Shown here in pieces: positions 47,554 to 58,821 of a stretch of 64,000 bases of DNA (its first letter is position 1; each line of letters opens with the position of its first letter). Under the pieces are notes generated by a model. The model was not told the DNA's origin, did not search any database, and was given only the letters and a program-made list of their open reading frames with translations. The stretch is from Schizochytrium sp. TIO01 (Eukaryota > Sar > Bigyra > Thraustochytrida > Thraustochytriidae), in assembly GCA_004764695.1 (NCBI GenBank), contig SMSO01000032.1, forward strand, positions 1,386,501 through 1,450,500, in the 5' to 3' direction. The translations under genes were made by a program, and so were the position numbers.

Positions 47554-50500
47554 CAGCGGAGGAACTGTGCTTTGCCTTCTTTTCTTGGAGCGCCAAAAGG
47601 AAAGTTAGTGGTTGAGCAGGAATCGAAATCACCATCGATCATCCATCAACCATTGCTCTTCGAATGCAAATTCACAGAGACGCTGCAGACTTTGCGCGGG
47701 GCCCTCCGCCGGAGCCCCTCCCTTGCCAGGCCTCAGCCGCGGATCGAGCCGCCGCATCCAAAGCTTACTGCGGCTTTTCCGAAGTCTCAAAGACCAGGGC
47801 AAAAACAACGAACCAACGACGACGAGCGAATCAGTGAAGGAATCATCAGTGCGTGGAAATGAATGGGCATTTGAAGTTAAATACATTAACGGCGACCAAA
47901 CCAATCGAAGGGTTCCGCCCATTCAAAGCCACGATGTGCAGAACTCTGTCACAATTTTAATCAAATGAAAGGGTCATCTCATCCTCATGGTTATAATCGT
48001 TCGCCACACAGAGTCTGATTTATTTTATTACTTTAAAAAATAAAAATAACAAGGACAAAAGGAAAAAGGAGAAGAAAAAGCAAGCAATAGCAATGATAAC
48101 TAACTAACTAACTAACCAAATGATTTTCCCAAATAGAATACAATACAAAAGGGACAAAGAGCGAAGGGTCGCGAAGTGTCGAGACAGCTCGAGCGTTGCT
48201 TCAGTTCTGCTTTCCTTTCCTTTCTCTTTCTCTCTCAATGTTCGCAGCTGAAAAGGTGAGAGCTCTTCTGTCTTCTGTGCTGAAGGCATTTACTATTGAT
48301 TGATTCGTGTATTTACTTACTCATTTACTCACTCACTCACTCACTCACTCACTCACTCACTCACTCACTCACTCACTCACTCACTCACTCACACATTTAT
48401 TAATTGTTGGTTGCATTTTCTCTACAAACAAGCACAGCGATGAAAACCCGCGCACCACCCCTCCCTCCGCCACTTCAACCTCAGAAGCACCTGCGAACCA
48501 ACCAACCATCCAAAGAAACAAGCAAAACAAGCAAAGAAGCAAGCAAACAAACAGCCGTCGAGGATCATCAAAAGACAAGGAGGCAGGGACTCGAAGAGCC
48601 TTCGCTGTGCATTTCTTTCCTGCTCCACGCTGCTTTCCCTTCTCCTCCGCCTGAGTTCATTTTCCTGCTTATTAGTATTTACTCTCACCTTGAAAACATT
48701 TCATTAACAACAACATTAAACGAAATCGAAATCGAAATCGAAATCGAATGAATGAATGAATGAATGAATGAAGTACCATAGTATGCGTAACAACGAGTGG
48801 CTAGAAAGAGAGAGAGAAGGACCAGCCAGTTCTGCGCCACCTCTCGAGTTCTTCTTCTTCTTAATCCAAGTCGATCCCGGCGCTCGCTCGCTCCTCTCTG
48901 GCCTGCCTGGACGTGGCGGCTTCTGCAGGTCTAAAGCTGCCTGCTTCGGCCACAGCTTTGAACGAAGCAAATCGAGATGGCGAGGCATGAAGCCTTTCGC
49001 TTTCGAATTGGTTGAAACTAATGAAAGCAGAGAGAAATCCAACTCAGTTCTTAAGCGAGCTCGTACGAAGAAGCGAGAGAGAACCTTGCCTGCCTGCCTT
49101 TATTTGTTCACGATCTTAAAAGTTTCCTTGTACACCCCCGGTCTGGCGAGGCGTGCACCGAAGATGTGTGAAACGGCGCACAGAGAGCAACGGCGAAGGG
49201 AGCAGAGAGGGAGAGTAGCATCCCTGACATCAAAAGTTGACTCTTATACGGGGGGAAATTGAATATAATTTTTATTTCAGTTTTGAAGTGCTTATATACA
49301 TATTGTACTGTATTATATTATATATGTAATATATGCAAAGCAGTCGGGATCAGGAGGAATCAGAAACTCCTCCTTCTTTTCCTTTTCCTCTTCTTCTGTG
49401 CTTTTTCCGCCTCTTCAAATTTGAATTTGTACTTTTTCTTTAAAGAAAAGAAAACAAGGAGAGGCCTAGAAGCAATACGTAGTAACCAGTAGGTGCCTTT
49501 CTCCAAAGAGCAAATCGTCGACTATCCAGACATACATATATACGTACATACATATATACATTCATTCATGGATACGTACGCGCAATAATCAATAATATAA
49601 AACGAAAGAAAGGCAGGTTCCGCGCAGATAGTCTTAGATTCCTACCCAGATGCTTAGCGCGAGGGCGGTTAGCAGTAGCTAAGAGCCCTCTACGTCTGTA
49701 TTTTAGAGAAAAGAAAAGGAAAGTGCCTTTGGTTCTTCGTCTGCAACAACGGCGGCGAAATGGAGGAGAAGCCGCCGCAAACTTCTCGCTGAGGAGTTCG
49801 CGACACTGTGATCTGCATCGAAGAGAGGCAGAAGCCTGACTTCAACCGAGGCTTGCGATGGCGGCCGCGCCCATCCACCATTCCAGCTCCGGCATTTCAC
49901 CTCTTTCTCTTCACGGTTGACGATCGAATGAAATTCTCTTTACTCTGCGATTCCGGCGATGTCGCATCGTCCTCTTAAGCCACAATGATTTATCTCTTAC
50001 TTATTTAGGCGCGCGTAATGATGGTGACGGTGTTTCAAGCCGCTTGAATTGAAAGAAAAATTCAGAAAGTCAGGAAGATAGCATAATGAATGAATGCGTC
50101 TCAAAAGGTGAAGAAGAGTCACTCGCAGAGAAAGACCGGAAAATAGAGAGGGAGAACACTACTACTTTACAAGTAGGCTATAAAAGATGAGACTTCACGG
50201 TCTGAGAATTGAAGTCTGACTTGCGCTGAGGGTGAGGAAGTGAAAATAAAATAAAAAGAAAGAGAGCAAAGAGAAGGAAAGCACATCATAGCGAAAGAGA
50301 CCCTCCAAAGGCTGCGAAGGAAGAGACTGACTGACTGACTGACTTATTTATCTATGTATTTGTGTATTTGATAAATATATGTATGCATATTGGTTGATTT
50401 CCACGCTCCACTTCTCTGGTTCTCTCCCTCCTTTCCCCAAAGTTCCTTGTTTGCCTTCCTCTCCGGCGGTGATGAGATGTTTCTTTGTATTCTTCGTCAT

Positions 50501-52290
50501 CGAAACCAGCTTCAAACTGCCAATCTACTGCATCATTCTCCTCTGCTTTAAATTACTTATCAAATAAACATGAATGAATGAATTAACGCAGCGAATGAAT
50601 AGCAGCCATATAGCACTTTGCTATGACTTACTAGCACGTGAGTAGGAGGACCCGGGAGCAATGACAACAATAATGATAATAATAATAAAATAAACAACAT
50701 TTCTAATTTTCCTTTTTTAAATAGACAGGATAAGTTCTATGGTTTGAAGCACAGAATTCACTCCTGTCTGCGAAACTACACCTTCACGTGAACTTCTATT
50801 TCGCGGAGTTATTCGCACGATTGGAGAAGGCAGCGCATTACGAGGGTTTGCTGGGTTGATCCATACGTCAGAATAACTCATATACTTCGCTCACACAGAG
50901 GTTTTTCGGGTGGTTTTCTTACTATTCTGATTTCTTGTTTTCTTCGAAGTTTACGGAGTTGCGAAGAAAAGGAAGAATACCATAAAGGGATGGAAGACAG
51001 AGAGAGCGAGCCACAGAATTCACTTCTTCAGCATTGCCAGTGGAGACAAGGGTAGACTCCAGGTTCTTTATCCAAATCAATTCCCCGTTTCTCTTATTCA
51101 CACTGTCTCCAGATGTCTCAGTGCGATACACACACAAACAAAAAAATAAATCTTCAAAACTTTCCTCACAAGTTTGAATATATGCTCTCTTCTCACCTAA
51201 AAATTACAGACCGGTAGACTAGGAAATGTGCAGAGTTGTATAGAGGAGTATCCACTGAAGTCCGAACTGGTCTGGGCATGCAATCAGTTTCTCCAGTGTT
51301 GTTAGGTCTTGATGACTATTTGAGACTACTTAAAAAAGGGCGTTCTGAAGTCAGTGGGCGCTGGCTGCTCGCTCACTTTTTTATTTTCGGAAAATCATAC
51401 ACTAGGCGACAAACCCTGAGCTTTTGTCTATTCAACACTGATCTTTATGTCTCCCCCAAAGGTGTAAAGCATCTCCTCTCGGAGAAATTATCGAGATATG
51501 TGAAGGTAAGTTCACTCAGTCTGAACAACACTGAAGCAAACTTTAGCAGTGATCTTGAAGTGCCTCTCTCGGGGATATAGGATTGACACCCCATCACGGG
51601 AAGCGTGGCCATCATCATCAAAGGTTAGAGGTGAAAAAAACAATAACCTAAAGTGCAATTTCCCTGTTTAAAAATAAATTATTATATATTTATCTATTAT
51701 TATCATTTATCTTTAGTTTTATTTTAAGACGTAACCTTTTCAAACTAAAAATGTTTTTTTGTTTTGTTTTTAGTTTGATCTTGGCGACCTAATATGTAGC
51801 CACTGTGGGAGTTCTTTATTCCTTTTCCCCACGCAGAAGCGCACGGGTCCTCACAATGCTACTGTGATCGCTGCGGTCTCACGGTGACCCCTCCACTGCG
51901 GGGAGTGTTGAGAGGGCACGGGACAGCAACTCTGCATCGTGCTCCTCAGTGTCCACTGGGACCTGCGAATGCGCCGGAAAGACAGCGTGAGCACTGACTC
52001 AACATTGGAAACAGGAGGTACTACCAATCGATCCTCCGCTGACTACTCCTTCGATACCTGTTACGTCTTTCAAGCGCAAGAGAATAACTTCCTTCATCAT
52101 CATCAGAAGGGCATCATTTGCGCATTCCACGGTCGGTTCTGGTTTCTTTGAGCTCTTACTCTTTCTTTTCCTTCCTTCCTTCAAGAAAGAAAGAAAGAAA
52201 AAAACATATCGCACGTTGCATTCAAACAAACAAACAACTGGAAACAAATAAATGAATGAATAAATCAATCGATCAATCTATCAAAAGAAT
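42877..52290. other. Long gene-free microsatellite-rich region
   Basis: No supported gene in about 9.4 kb. The first few hundred bases must hold the MYB promoter; no clear element is seen. Repeats include CAA (43547-43566), CT (45007-45031), GA (45396-45421), AAGC (45998-46018), AATT/AATG (46755-46797), AAAG (47521-47552) and AAATCG passing into AATG (48720-48771). Open frames are purine- or pyrimidine-rich and overlap on both strands. Confidence 0.6.
48327..48392. repeat. ACTC tetranucleotide array
   Basis: About 16 uninterrupted units. Confidence 0.95.
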
Positions 52291-52291
52291 T

Positions 52292-52534
52292 AAACAAACA
52301 AACAAACAAACAAACAAACAAACAAACAAACAAACAAACAAACAAACAAACAAACAAACAAACAAACAAACAAACAAACAAACAAACAAACAAACAAACA
52401 AACAAACAAACAAACAAACAAACAAACAAACAAACAAACAAACAAACAAACAAACAAACAAACAAACAAACAAACAAACAAACAAACAAACAAACAAACA
52501 AACAAACAAACAAACAAACAAACAAACAAACAAA
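52292..52534. repeat. CAAA tetranucleotide array, about 61 units
   Basis: A perfect array of about 243 bp, the longest microsatellite in the window. It reads as Asn-Lys-Gln-Thr or Val-Cys-Leu-Phe repeats, but these frames are not credible genes. Confidence 0.97.
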
Positions 52535-53560
52535 TAAGTGAACTTTGGTTGTAGCTGTAGCTATAAGTCTCCGCATTCCGCGCAGAAGCGTAAAGCCTCG
52601 GCGGGCCGGCCAAAGGGCAGCGCTGTTGCTTTGCCTACTTCTCTCCACTTGAAGAAGACGCAGGCTTTGGACTTGCGAAACAAGCCTGAGATCGAAAGAA
52701 ACACTCTTTTGTGGTATTCAAACAATCTTAACGCCTTTTTTTCTCCTTCGTAATGTTTCTGACGGCTGTGTCTGAAAAGATTGTCACTTTTCGTTTCTTT
52801 TCTCAGTTCCTGCAATATTTAAGATCAACGCTTTTTGCACGAGGATATTGAAGGGGCCCACATTTTGAAGGTAAAATTTAAAATTTAAAATTAAATTTCA
52901 ATGAGAATAAATAATATAATGTTTGAAAATAGAGAGTAGGCAAATAAAAGATCAAACAAACAAACAAACAAACAAACAAACAAACAAACAAACAAACAAA
53001 CAAACAACAAACAAACAAACAAACAAACAAACAAACAAACAAACAAACAAACAAATAAGTGAACTTTGGTTGTAGCTGTAGCTATAAGTCTCCGCATTCC
53101 GCGCAGAAGCGTAAAGCCTCGGCGGGCCGGCCAAAGGGCAGCGCTGTTGCTTTGCCTACTTCTCTCCACTTGAAGAAGACGCAGGCTTTGGACTTGCGAA
53201 ACAAGCCTGAGATCGAAAGAAACACTCTTTTGTGGTATTCAAACAATCTTAACGCCTTTTTTTCTCCTTCGTAATGTTTCTGACGGCTGTGTCTGAAAAG
53301 ATTGTCACTTTTCGTTTCTTTTCTCAGTTCCTGCAATATTTAAGATCAACGCTTTTTGCACGAGGATATTGAAGGGGCCCACATTTTGAAGGTAAAATTT
53401 AAAATTTAAAATTAAATTTCAATGAGAATAAATAATATAATGTTTGAAAATAGAGAGTAGGCAAATAAAAGATCAAACAAACAAACAAACAAACAAACAA
53501 ACAAACAAACAAACAAACAAACAAACAAACAAACAAACAAACAAACAAACAAACAAACAA

Positions 53561-53576
<16 letters not shown>
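52535..53576. repeat. Exact 521-bp tandem duplication including CAAA arrays
   Basis: The unit comprises about 420 bp of unique sequence (52535-52954) plus a CAAA array. The unique part recurs at 53056-53475, offset by 521 bp, with no difference that I could find by reading. The CAAA array between the copies (about 52955-53055) has one broken unit (CAACAAAC). The array after the second copy runs to about 53566. The unique part has no recognisable gene. Confidence 0.95.
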
Positions 53577-53592
<16 letters not shown>

Positions 53593-53594
53593 AC
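53566..53594. repeat. CAGA tetranucleotide array
   Basis: About seven CAGA units directly continue the preceding CAAA array, a compound microsatellite with a single A-to-G change in the unit. Confidence 0.95.
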
Positions 53595-53823
53595 GGTTAT
53601 CGTAGCCGCTGACTGAGCTAGAATTGAGCAGCTTTAGCACTCTCGCCATGATACAGCTTCACAGGTTTTTAGTAAAAGCTATCGTATAATGCTTCCGCAC
53701 GCTCCGCAATGGCCCGCTCTGATGTTTTCACTACTCAGCTTGTATTATAACAGCGGCTTTGGTTCCTGAATAAAAGTTTTGCACGTATTACGTAAACGCC
53801 TCGAGACAGAAGGATTTAAGACA

Positions 53824-53854
<31 letters not shown>

Positions 53855-55944
53855 GTCATCGATTCCTTTTCTTTTGCTTGCCACTCTACTCGTCCCTCCT
53901 CCTTTCCTTTCCTTTCCTTTTCATTCCACAATTACCCTCTGACGTCTCACTGGCAGACTCTAGCGTCGTGGCGCAAGAGTTCCAAGGAGCCCCACTTCGC
54001 ACGGTCGCGCCCGGGGCAAGGCTTGGTAGGAGGGGGTTACATTGCGTGTTTGGAGCCTCAAGAACTTGAGATGCTTTCATGAATCAGCCCATTCTTCGAA
54101 AAAGAGAAGAAAGAAAGTAAGAAAGAAAGAAAGAATCCCCAGGATCTGAAAGAAGACGATTGATTGACAGTCAGACTGGGACTCGAACAGAGCTCGAAGG
54201 GTCGCAATGATGGATCCAAAGCGACCATGGCCGGCCGTGATACGGGTTCTTCGATGCCCTGTGCCCATCAGCGCCTCACCATATCTTGCGTCCGCGTGCA
54301 GCCATTTGTTTATTCCGTGGCTAGTCAGATACAGTGGCCAGAATAAAACAGTTGAAGTGAAGATATTCACCCATTCATTCATTCATTCATTCATTCATTC
54401 ATGGAGGATTGAATAGTTGCATTGAAAATGTTCGAATTGTTGAATTGAACATAATCATTCATTCATTCATTCATTCATTGAGGATTGAACAGTTGGATTG
54501 AATTGAAGATATTCGTTCATTTATTGCTAAAGCCGCGAGAACGCTGCTCAGAAAGAGAGGAAGTTCAACTCGAAGATCCTCTCCACGTACGCGAAGTCTG
54601 CGCATCGTCATCGCCGCAGGACTGTGGACCGAGGCCTTGCCCCTCCCAATGAAGGCGGCGGCGGCTTCTCGAGGAAGGAGAGAGCGCTTATGCAGAGCGC
54701 CGCAGCAGCGTCTTCTTCGTTCTTCGAAAGTCTCTGCGGCGGCAAGATTGCGTATTTTCAGTCCTACGCGCAGAGAGAGAGAGACAGAATGAGAGAGGAG
54801 GATCAGATCTCCAGGCCACTAGCCGCGAGTTAGCTGGCACTAGCAGCGGTCTTACTGCGCAACGCTTTTTCTCGTCGACGTGGTTCCCTGCGCCGTCACG
54901 AATGAATGAATGAATGAATGAATGAATATGAATGAATGAATGAATGAATGAACTCTTTTTGAAAGTGAGTGAAAGGACCTTTGCGATCGAAACGGAGTTC
55001 TTCGACGAATCGAGCGAAATCCGAAACAGGCTGCACTTATTAACCTGCTTGTTACTAGTATACAGTGTTCCTGTTGATTCTTTCTTCGATTGAAAGATCA
55101 ATCAACTCGATAGTTTTTATATCATATTTTAATTTTCAAAATATATATATATACTGAAAAGGACATAAAGAAAAACAGCAAATTATTTTCTCTCTGCTAG
55201 GATGGATTTCTTTCTTTCTTTTTTCTTTCTATTTCTTTTTCTTTTTCTTTTAAACATGTTTTTCATTTTATAAATGATTTTTTCAATTAACACAACATAA
55301 ACTCAGACATCCAGATCCGCAGCTCCTGATACCCTCGGATTCAAGAGAGAGGCAGCGCCCACTCTGAGCGATTGGTGCGCCCAAGGTTGCGGGATATTCT
55401 TTGAAATGAGGGCATCTCTCGCGTCGTAGAGCCTTCGATTGAGGCAGAGACGCCAGCGCCGTCGAGCTCTGCGATGCCTCAGAGATCTAAACCTCTCAGC
55501 AGGAACTGAGAGAGAGAGAGAGATTCTCCCTCTGACTCTTTCTTTCTTTCTTTTTTTCTTTTTTTCTTTCTTCCGTCCATCTCTGTACCCAGTTCCTCCA
55601 CAGTTCTAGGATATCATGAACCTTTGGGCATGTTATAATCTAGAGCATGCTAGGCAGTAAGTAGTAGATGCTATAGCTAGCCAGGCACCACACAAGTCAG
55701 CAAAACGATCATTCTGAGTGCGCTCGCTCGCAGAAAAGAGCACGAAATCTTGAGGATACCACGGGGAAGGAACGGGTGTTCGCATTGAGGCTCGACACGG
55801 CAGAGCCTTGCTGCAATTATTGCGGTCGTCTGCGAGGGAGGCCTCGAAGTCTCGCGGACCCTTCCGTTCTAAACCATGGATGTCTCATTGTCCCAGGCCA
55901 CCATAGTCTCTCTCTCTCAACTCGTCTCAGCGATACCTCGTTAT
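53595..55944. other. Gene-free microsatellite-rich region
   Basis: Holds CT (53824-53854), AAAG (54107-54133), ATTC (54367-54401 and 54456-54478), GAAT (54900-54952) and TTTC tracts. No supported coding region. Confidence 0.6.
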
Positions 55945-55972
55945 AGTTAGTTAGTTAGTTAGTTGGTTAGTT

Positions 55973-56005
<33 letters not shown>

Positions 56006-56059
56006 TTAGTTGGTTAGTTAGTTGGTTAGTTAGTTGTTAGTTAGTTAGTTTTAGTTAGT
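55945..56059. repeat. Imperfect TTAG array
   Basis: About 28 TTAG units interrupted by GTTGG and GTGG variants. It is not a TTAGGG telomere array. It directly precedes the reverse transcriptase remnant. Confidence 0.9.
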
Positions 56060-56089
56060 AAGTTTGTCAGCGAATTAGTTAGTGAATCT

Positions 56090-56245
56090 ATTAAAGCTCA
56101 ACCTTCCTTCAACCTGGTTCTGCTCGTTCGCACCACAATTGCGGACCTTGCCTTTGCCGATGATACAAACCAAGCGCTATTATCTGAGTTGTGCAGAAAC
56201 GTGCCTTGGTTCTCGCTTTCAAACTCAGGCACTCATAATAGCTGA
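56090..56245 (+). pseudogene. Probable reverse transcriptase fragment (non-LTR type)
   Basis: An open frame reads VLLVRTTIADLAFADDTNQALLSE with no ATG and a stop at 56243. The FADD box preceded by a hydrophobic strand is the catalytic core of non-LTR reverse transcriptases, where [AL]-[YF]-ADD is usual. A second open frame follows at 56300-56521 and could be the frameshifted continuation. No 5' part is visible because the TTAG array borders it, so it looks truncated. The assignment rests on one motif. Confidence 0.4.
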
Positions 56246-56933
56246 GTATCTCGTTCACCAATATCTCGTGAATCGCCTTCAATTTCTCCTACGCAAGGCA
56301 TGATCGCTGCTATGTTTAGCAATACTGCTGCGTTTATTAAGACAATCCTGGGTGCAAGTGTATTTTTAATAGGGTGCAAGTCTCCTTCTAAATCGCCATC
56401 GTGCTCTACTAAGGTTCTTGAACGGTACATTTTGCTGCATCGAAAAGCTGTCGATCGCAGTGAAATCCGTGCTGTCATGAGCGTCCCGTGGCAAATCTGT
56501 CTGAATGTGAAAGCAGATTAAAGGAGTGATCCACTATGCGAATAAACTAAAACCCGAAAAGGTTTTTGAGCTTGATCATCCACCGTGAAGGTAATGGCAT
56601 AATCAATGAGGTTGTGATTACGTCTTGTGTCAGTGTTTATGTATATCTAGTATAGCGGCTAAATTCCATCAATCATGTCGTTGGGACTAAGTGATAGAGG
56701 TATAGTTTGGATGTGGTTTGCCCGTAGCCCCTATTGTAGCTTTGGCAGTTTTATTATTGGGGTTTTTACGCAGAATATCATTGTAAGTTCAATATTGCAC
56801 AACAGCTTACAACAGAAGTTAAGCATCGTTCCACCCTATGACATGGGGAACATAGTATTCATGACGATCATATACAAATGTGGATGGCTGCCTGATCCAG
56901 ACAAAAACCCTGTGAAGTACTCTTTGTTGTAAT

Positions 56934-57490
56934 TTATGCCCGTACATCGAGTCTTGGATCTTGGACTGAGGTATGACCAGGGTTTGAATCCTCAATGGCC
57001 GTAATCAAAACTATTTTCATAAACTGGACCTCCAGGTCTTCAAGTGCGTCCCTACAACCAATAAGACTTCCTAAGATAAAGGCAGACGTCCTATTGGGAC
57101 TACTCACGGTATGTGCACGATCATAGTTAGCTTCACTCGCCTCGATGTAACTCGTCATACGTGTGATAATCAGCTCTGTCACACTACTTGTGTTCGATTC
57201 GCTAAATGACGCACCGCGCTGGATCTCTTGATCTGATGTCAAAATTATACCCAACGAGCTCCTCAATGCCTTTATCGAGGTTTCTTTGGGCTGCCCCAAG
57301 TATGCATTCAAAGATTCCACAGATTCGCTTTGCTAGACTACGAGGGGATGCACTTGCAGCCCAGGCAATGATTTCTGCGCTTCTCTAATGACTTAAATCG
57401 ATTCTTATTCGTGTTGTGTCGAAAGCCTTCAGATTTATAGCACTCTCTACAAAGTCCAATTCTGCCTTGGCATTAGCAATGTTATGTGTG
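56934..57490 (-). pseudogene. Frameshifted coding remnant, possibly ADP-ribosylglycohydrolase-like
   Basis: Minus-strand frames read NIANAKAELDFVESAINLKAF, one stop, then EIIAWAASASPRSLAKRICG and ILGAAQRNLDKGIEEL. In a neighbouring frame SSVTELIITRMTSYIEASEA and AFILGSLIGCRDALEDLEV follow, to a stop at 56934. The composition is protein-like and the last part vaguely recalls the AxxGxxxGAxxG region of ADP-ribosylglycohydrolases, but no catalytic Asp cluster is seen. The family call is a guess; that a dead gene is present is more likely. Confidence 0.3.
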
Positions 57491-57667
57491 GCGACGTATT
57501 GGAGACAAGTGTCTCAAATGCCAGTTCTCTCTTTATATCAGTATATGGTCTACGAGACGCCCTCGACATCGCAATCAGGGTCGTCCAGGGTCCAAACAAG
57601 GAGTGTTCTTGGCGGAGAATAAGGTATGTAGGTGTGCAGGTTCGAATGGGCCAAGTCAGCGCCTAAA

Positions 57668-58790
57668 ACAAAAACTCCAATTCTAAAATCACTACACTCG
57701 CTGATTCCTTGCCTCAAATGAACGATCGATTCTGCCCGCTTCGTCTTTTGTGGGTAACGGTGCCTCCTACCTTTTCTCTAACTAGGTCCTACTGCGCTGC
57801 AAGCTATCGCATTATATTGGCATGCGCTAGTTTGTTTGAGTAGGTAAGATAGTAAGTAAGTAAGTAAATAAGTAAGTAAAATAGTAAGAGAGAAGGCAGT
57901 CTGTGTTTCGTGGTGCACGTGCCGCCGTCCTCTCCTCCTGACGGTTTGCTCGCAAGAACAGCAGCGAAAGCTTCGAGCGAGAGACTGAGGCGAGGAAAAT
58001 TCGCCGAAAGACCAAGGCTGCGAGCGAGGAAGGAAGGCCTCCAGCAGTGCCATTCGCTTTCTCAAAAGGTATCTATCTATCTGCCCTCGTTCACATCAGT
58101 CGATGCAATGCACCCGGGAGATAGAAAAAGATCCTGGGCACTAAATCTTATTCTGATGCGAAATCCTTTATTAGGTGTGTAGTCCTTTTCTATTTTCTAC
58201 TTCTTTTGAAAAGACCTTTTCTGGTCGAAAAGGCATTTGGTTCTCGAGTTCATCCTTCATTTCTATTTTTATTTTATTGTTTATTTTATTTTTTTAAAAT
58301 CTATAATCACAATCACATAATTTTAAAATTAAAAAACAATTTTAAAAAAAGACAAAAAAAAAACTTGGAAAAGAATTTCCTACTTCTCCCTATTTTCGTA
58401 AACTTCACTAAAAGAGCTTTTCTTTCTTTCTTTCTTTCTTTCTTTCTCCTCTCAGGCTTTTCTTTCTACCTTGAATGCCGCGTACTGGCTATTAAACAAT
58501 ACTAGTATGAAACATCAGGCTCTTCCTTCATTCCGTATAGCAAAACAGAGGACTGCTGAAATCTCGACCTGTGTCGTCTCAGTCTCTGTTCATTTCTCGT
58601 CTCAGCTCAGTCTCAGTCTCAGTCTCAGTCAGACTCAGACTCAGACAGAGAATGAATGGCGCATTTTCTAGCGCCAAACGAGGAAAGAAACTAAATAAAG
58701 CGCCCAATCGACGATGCGAAGATCCCGCAGCAATAATGAATAAAAGAATGAAAGAATGAATGATGGCTCCGATACGACAGCGTATGTTGC

Positions 58791-58821
<31 letters not shown>

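Noticed and set aside
52256-52648. Long open frames of repeated Asn-Lys-Gln-Thr or Val-Cys-Leu-Phe
   Set aside because: They are only translations of the CAAA array; there is no non-repetitive coding part.
54175-54300. A tRNA-like stretch on the minus strand (GTTCGAGTCCC, a B-box-like motif)
   Set aside because: The T stem does not pair and no acceptor, D or anticodon arms can be drawn.
55945-56059. TTAG array as an internal telomere repeat
   Set aside because: The unit is TTAG with irregular GTTGG variants, not TTAGGG or TTTAGGG.
56975-57000. GGTTTGAATCC as a possible tRNA T arm
   Set aside because: Only three pairs form in the stem, and the other arms are missing.
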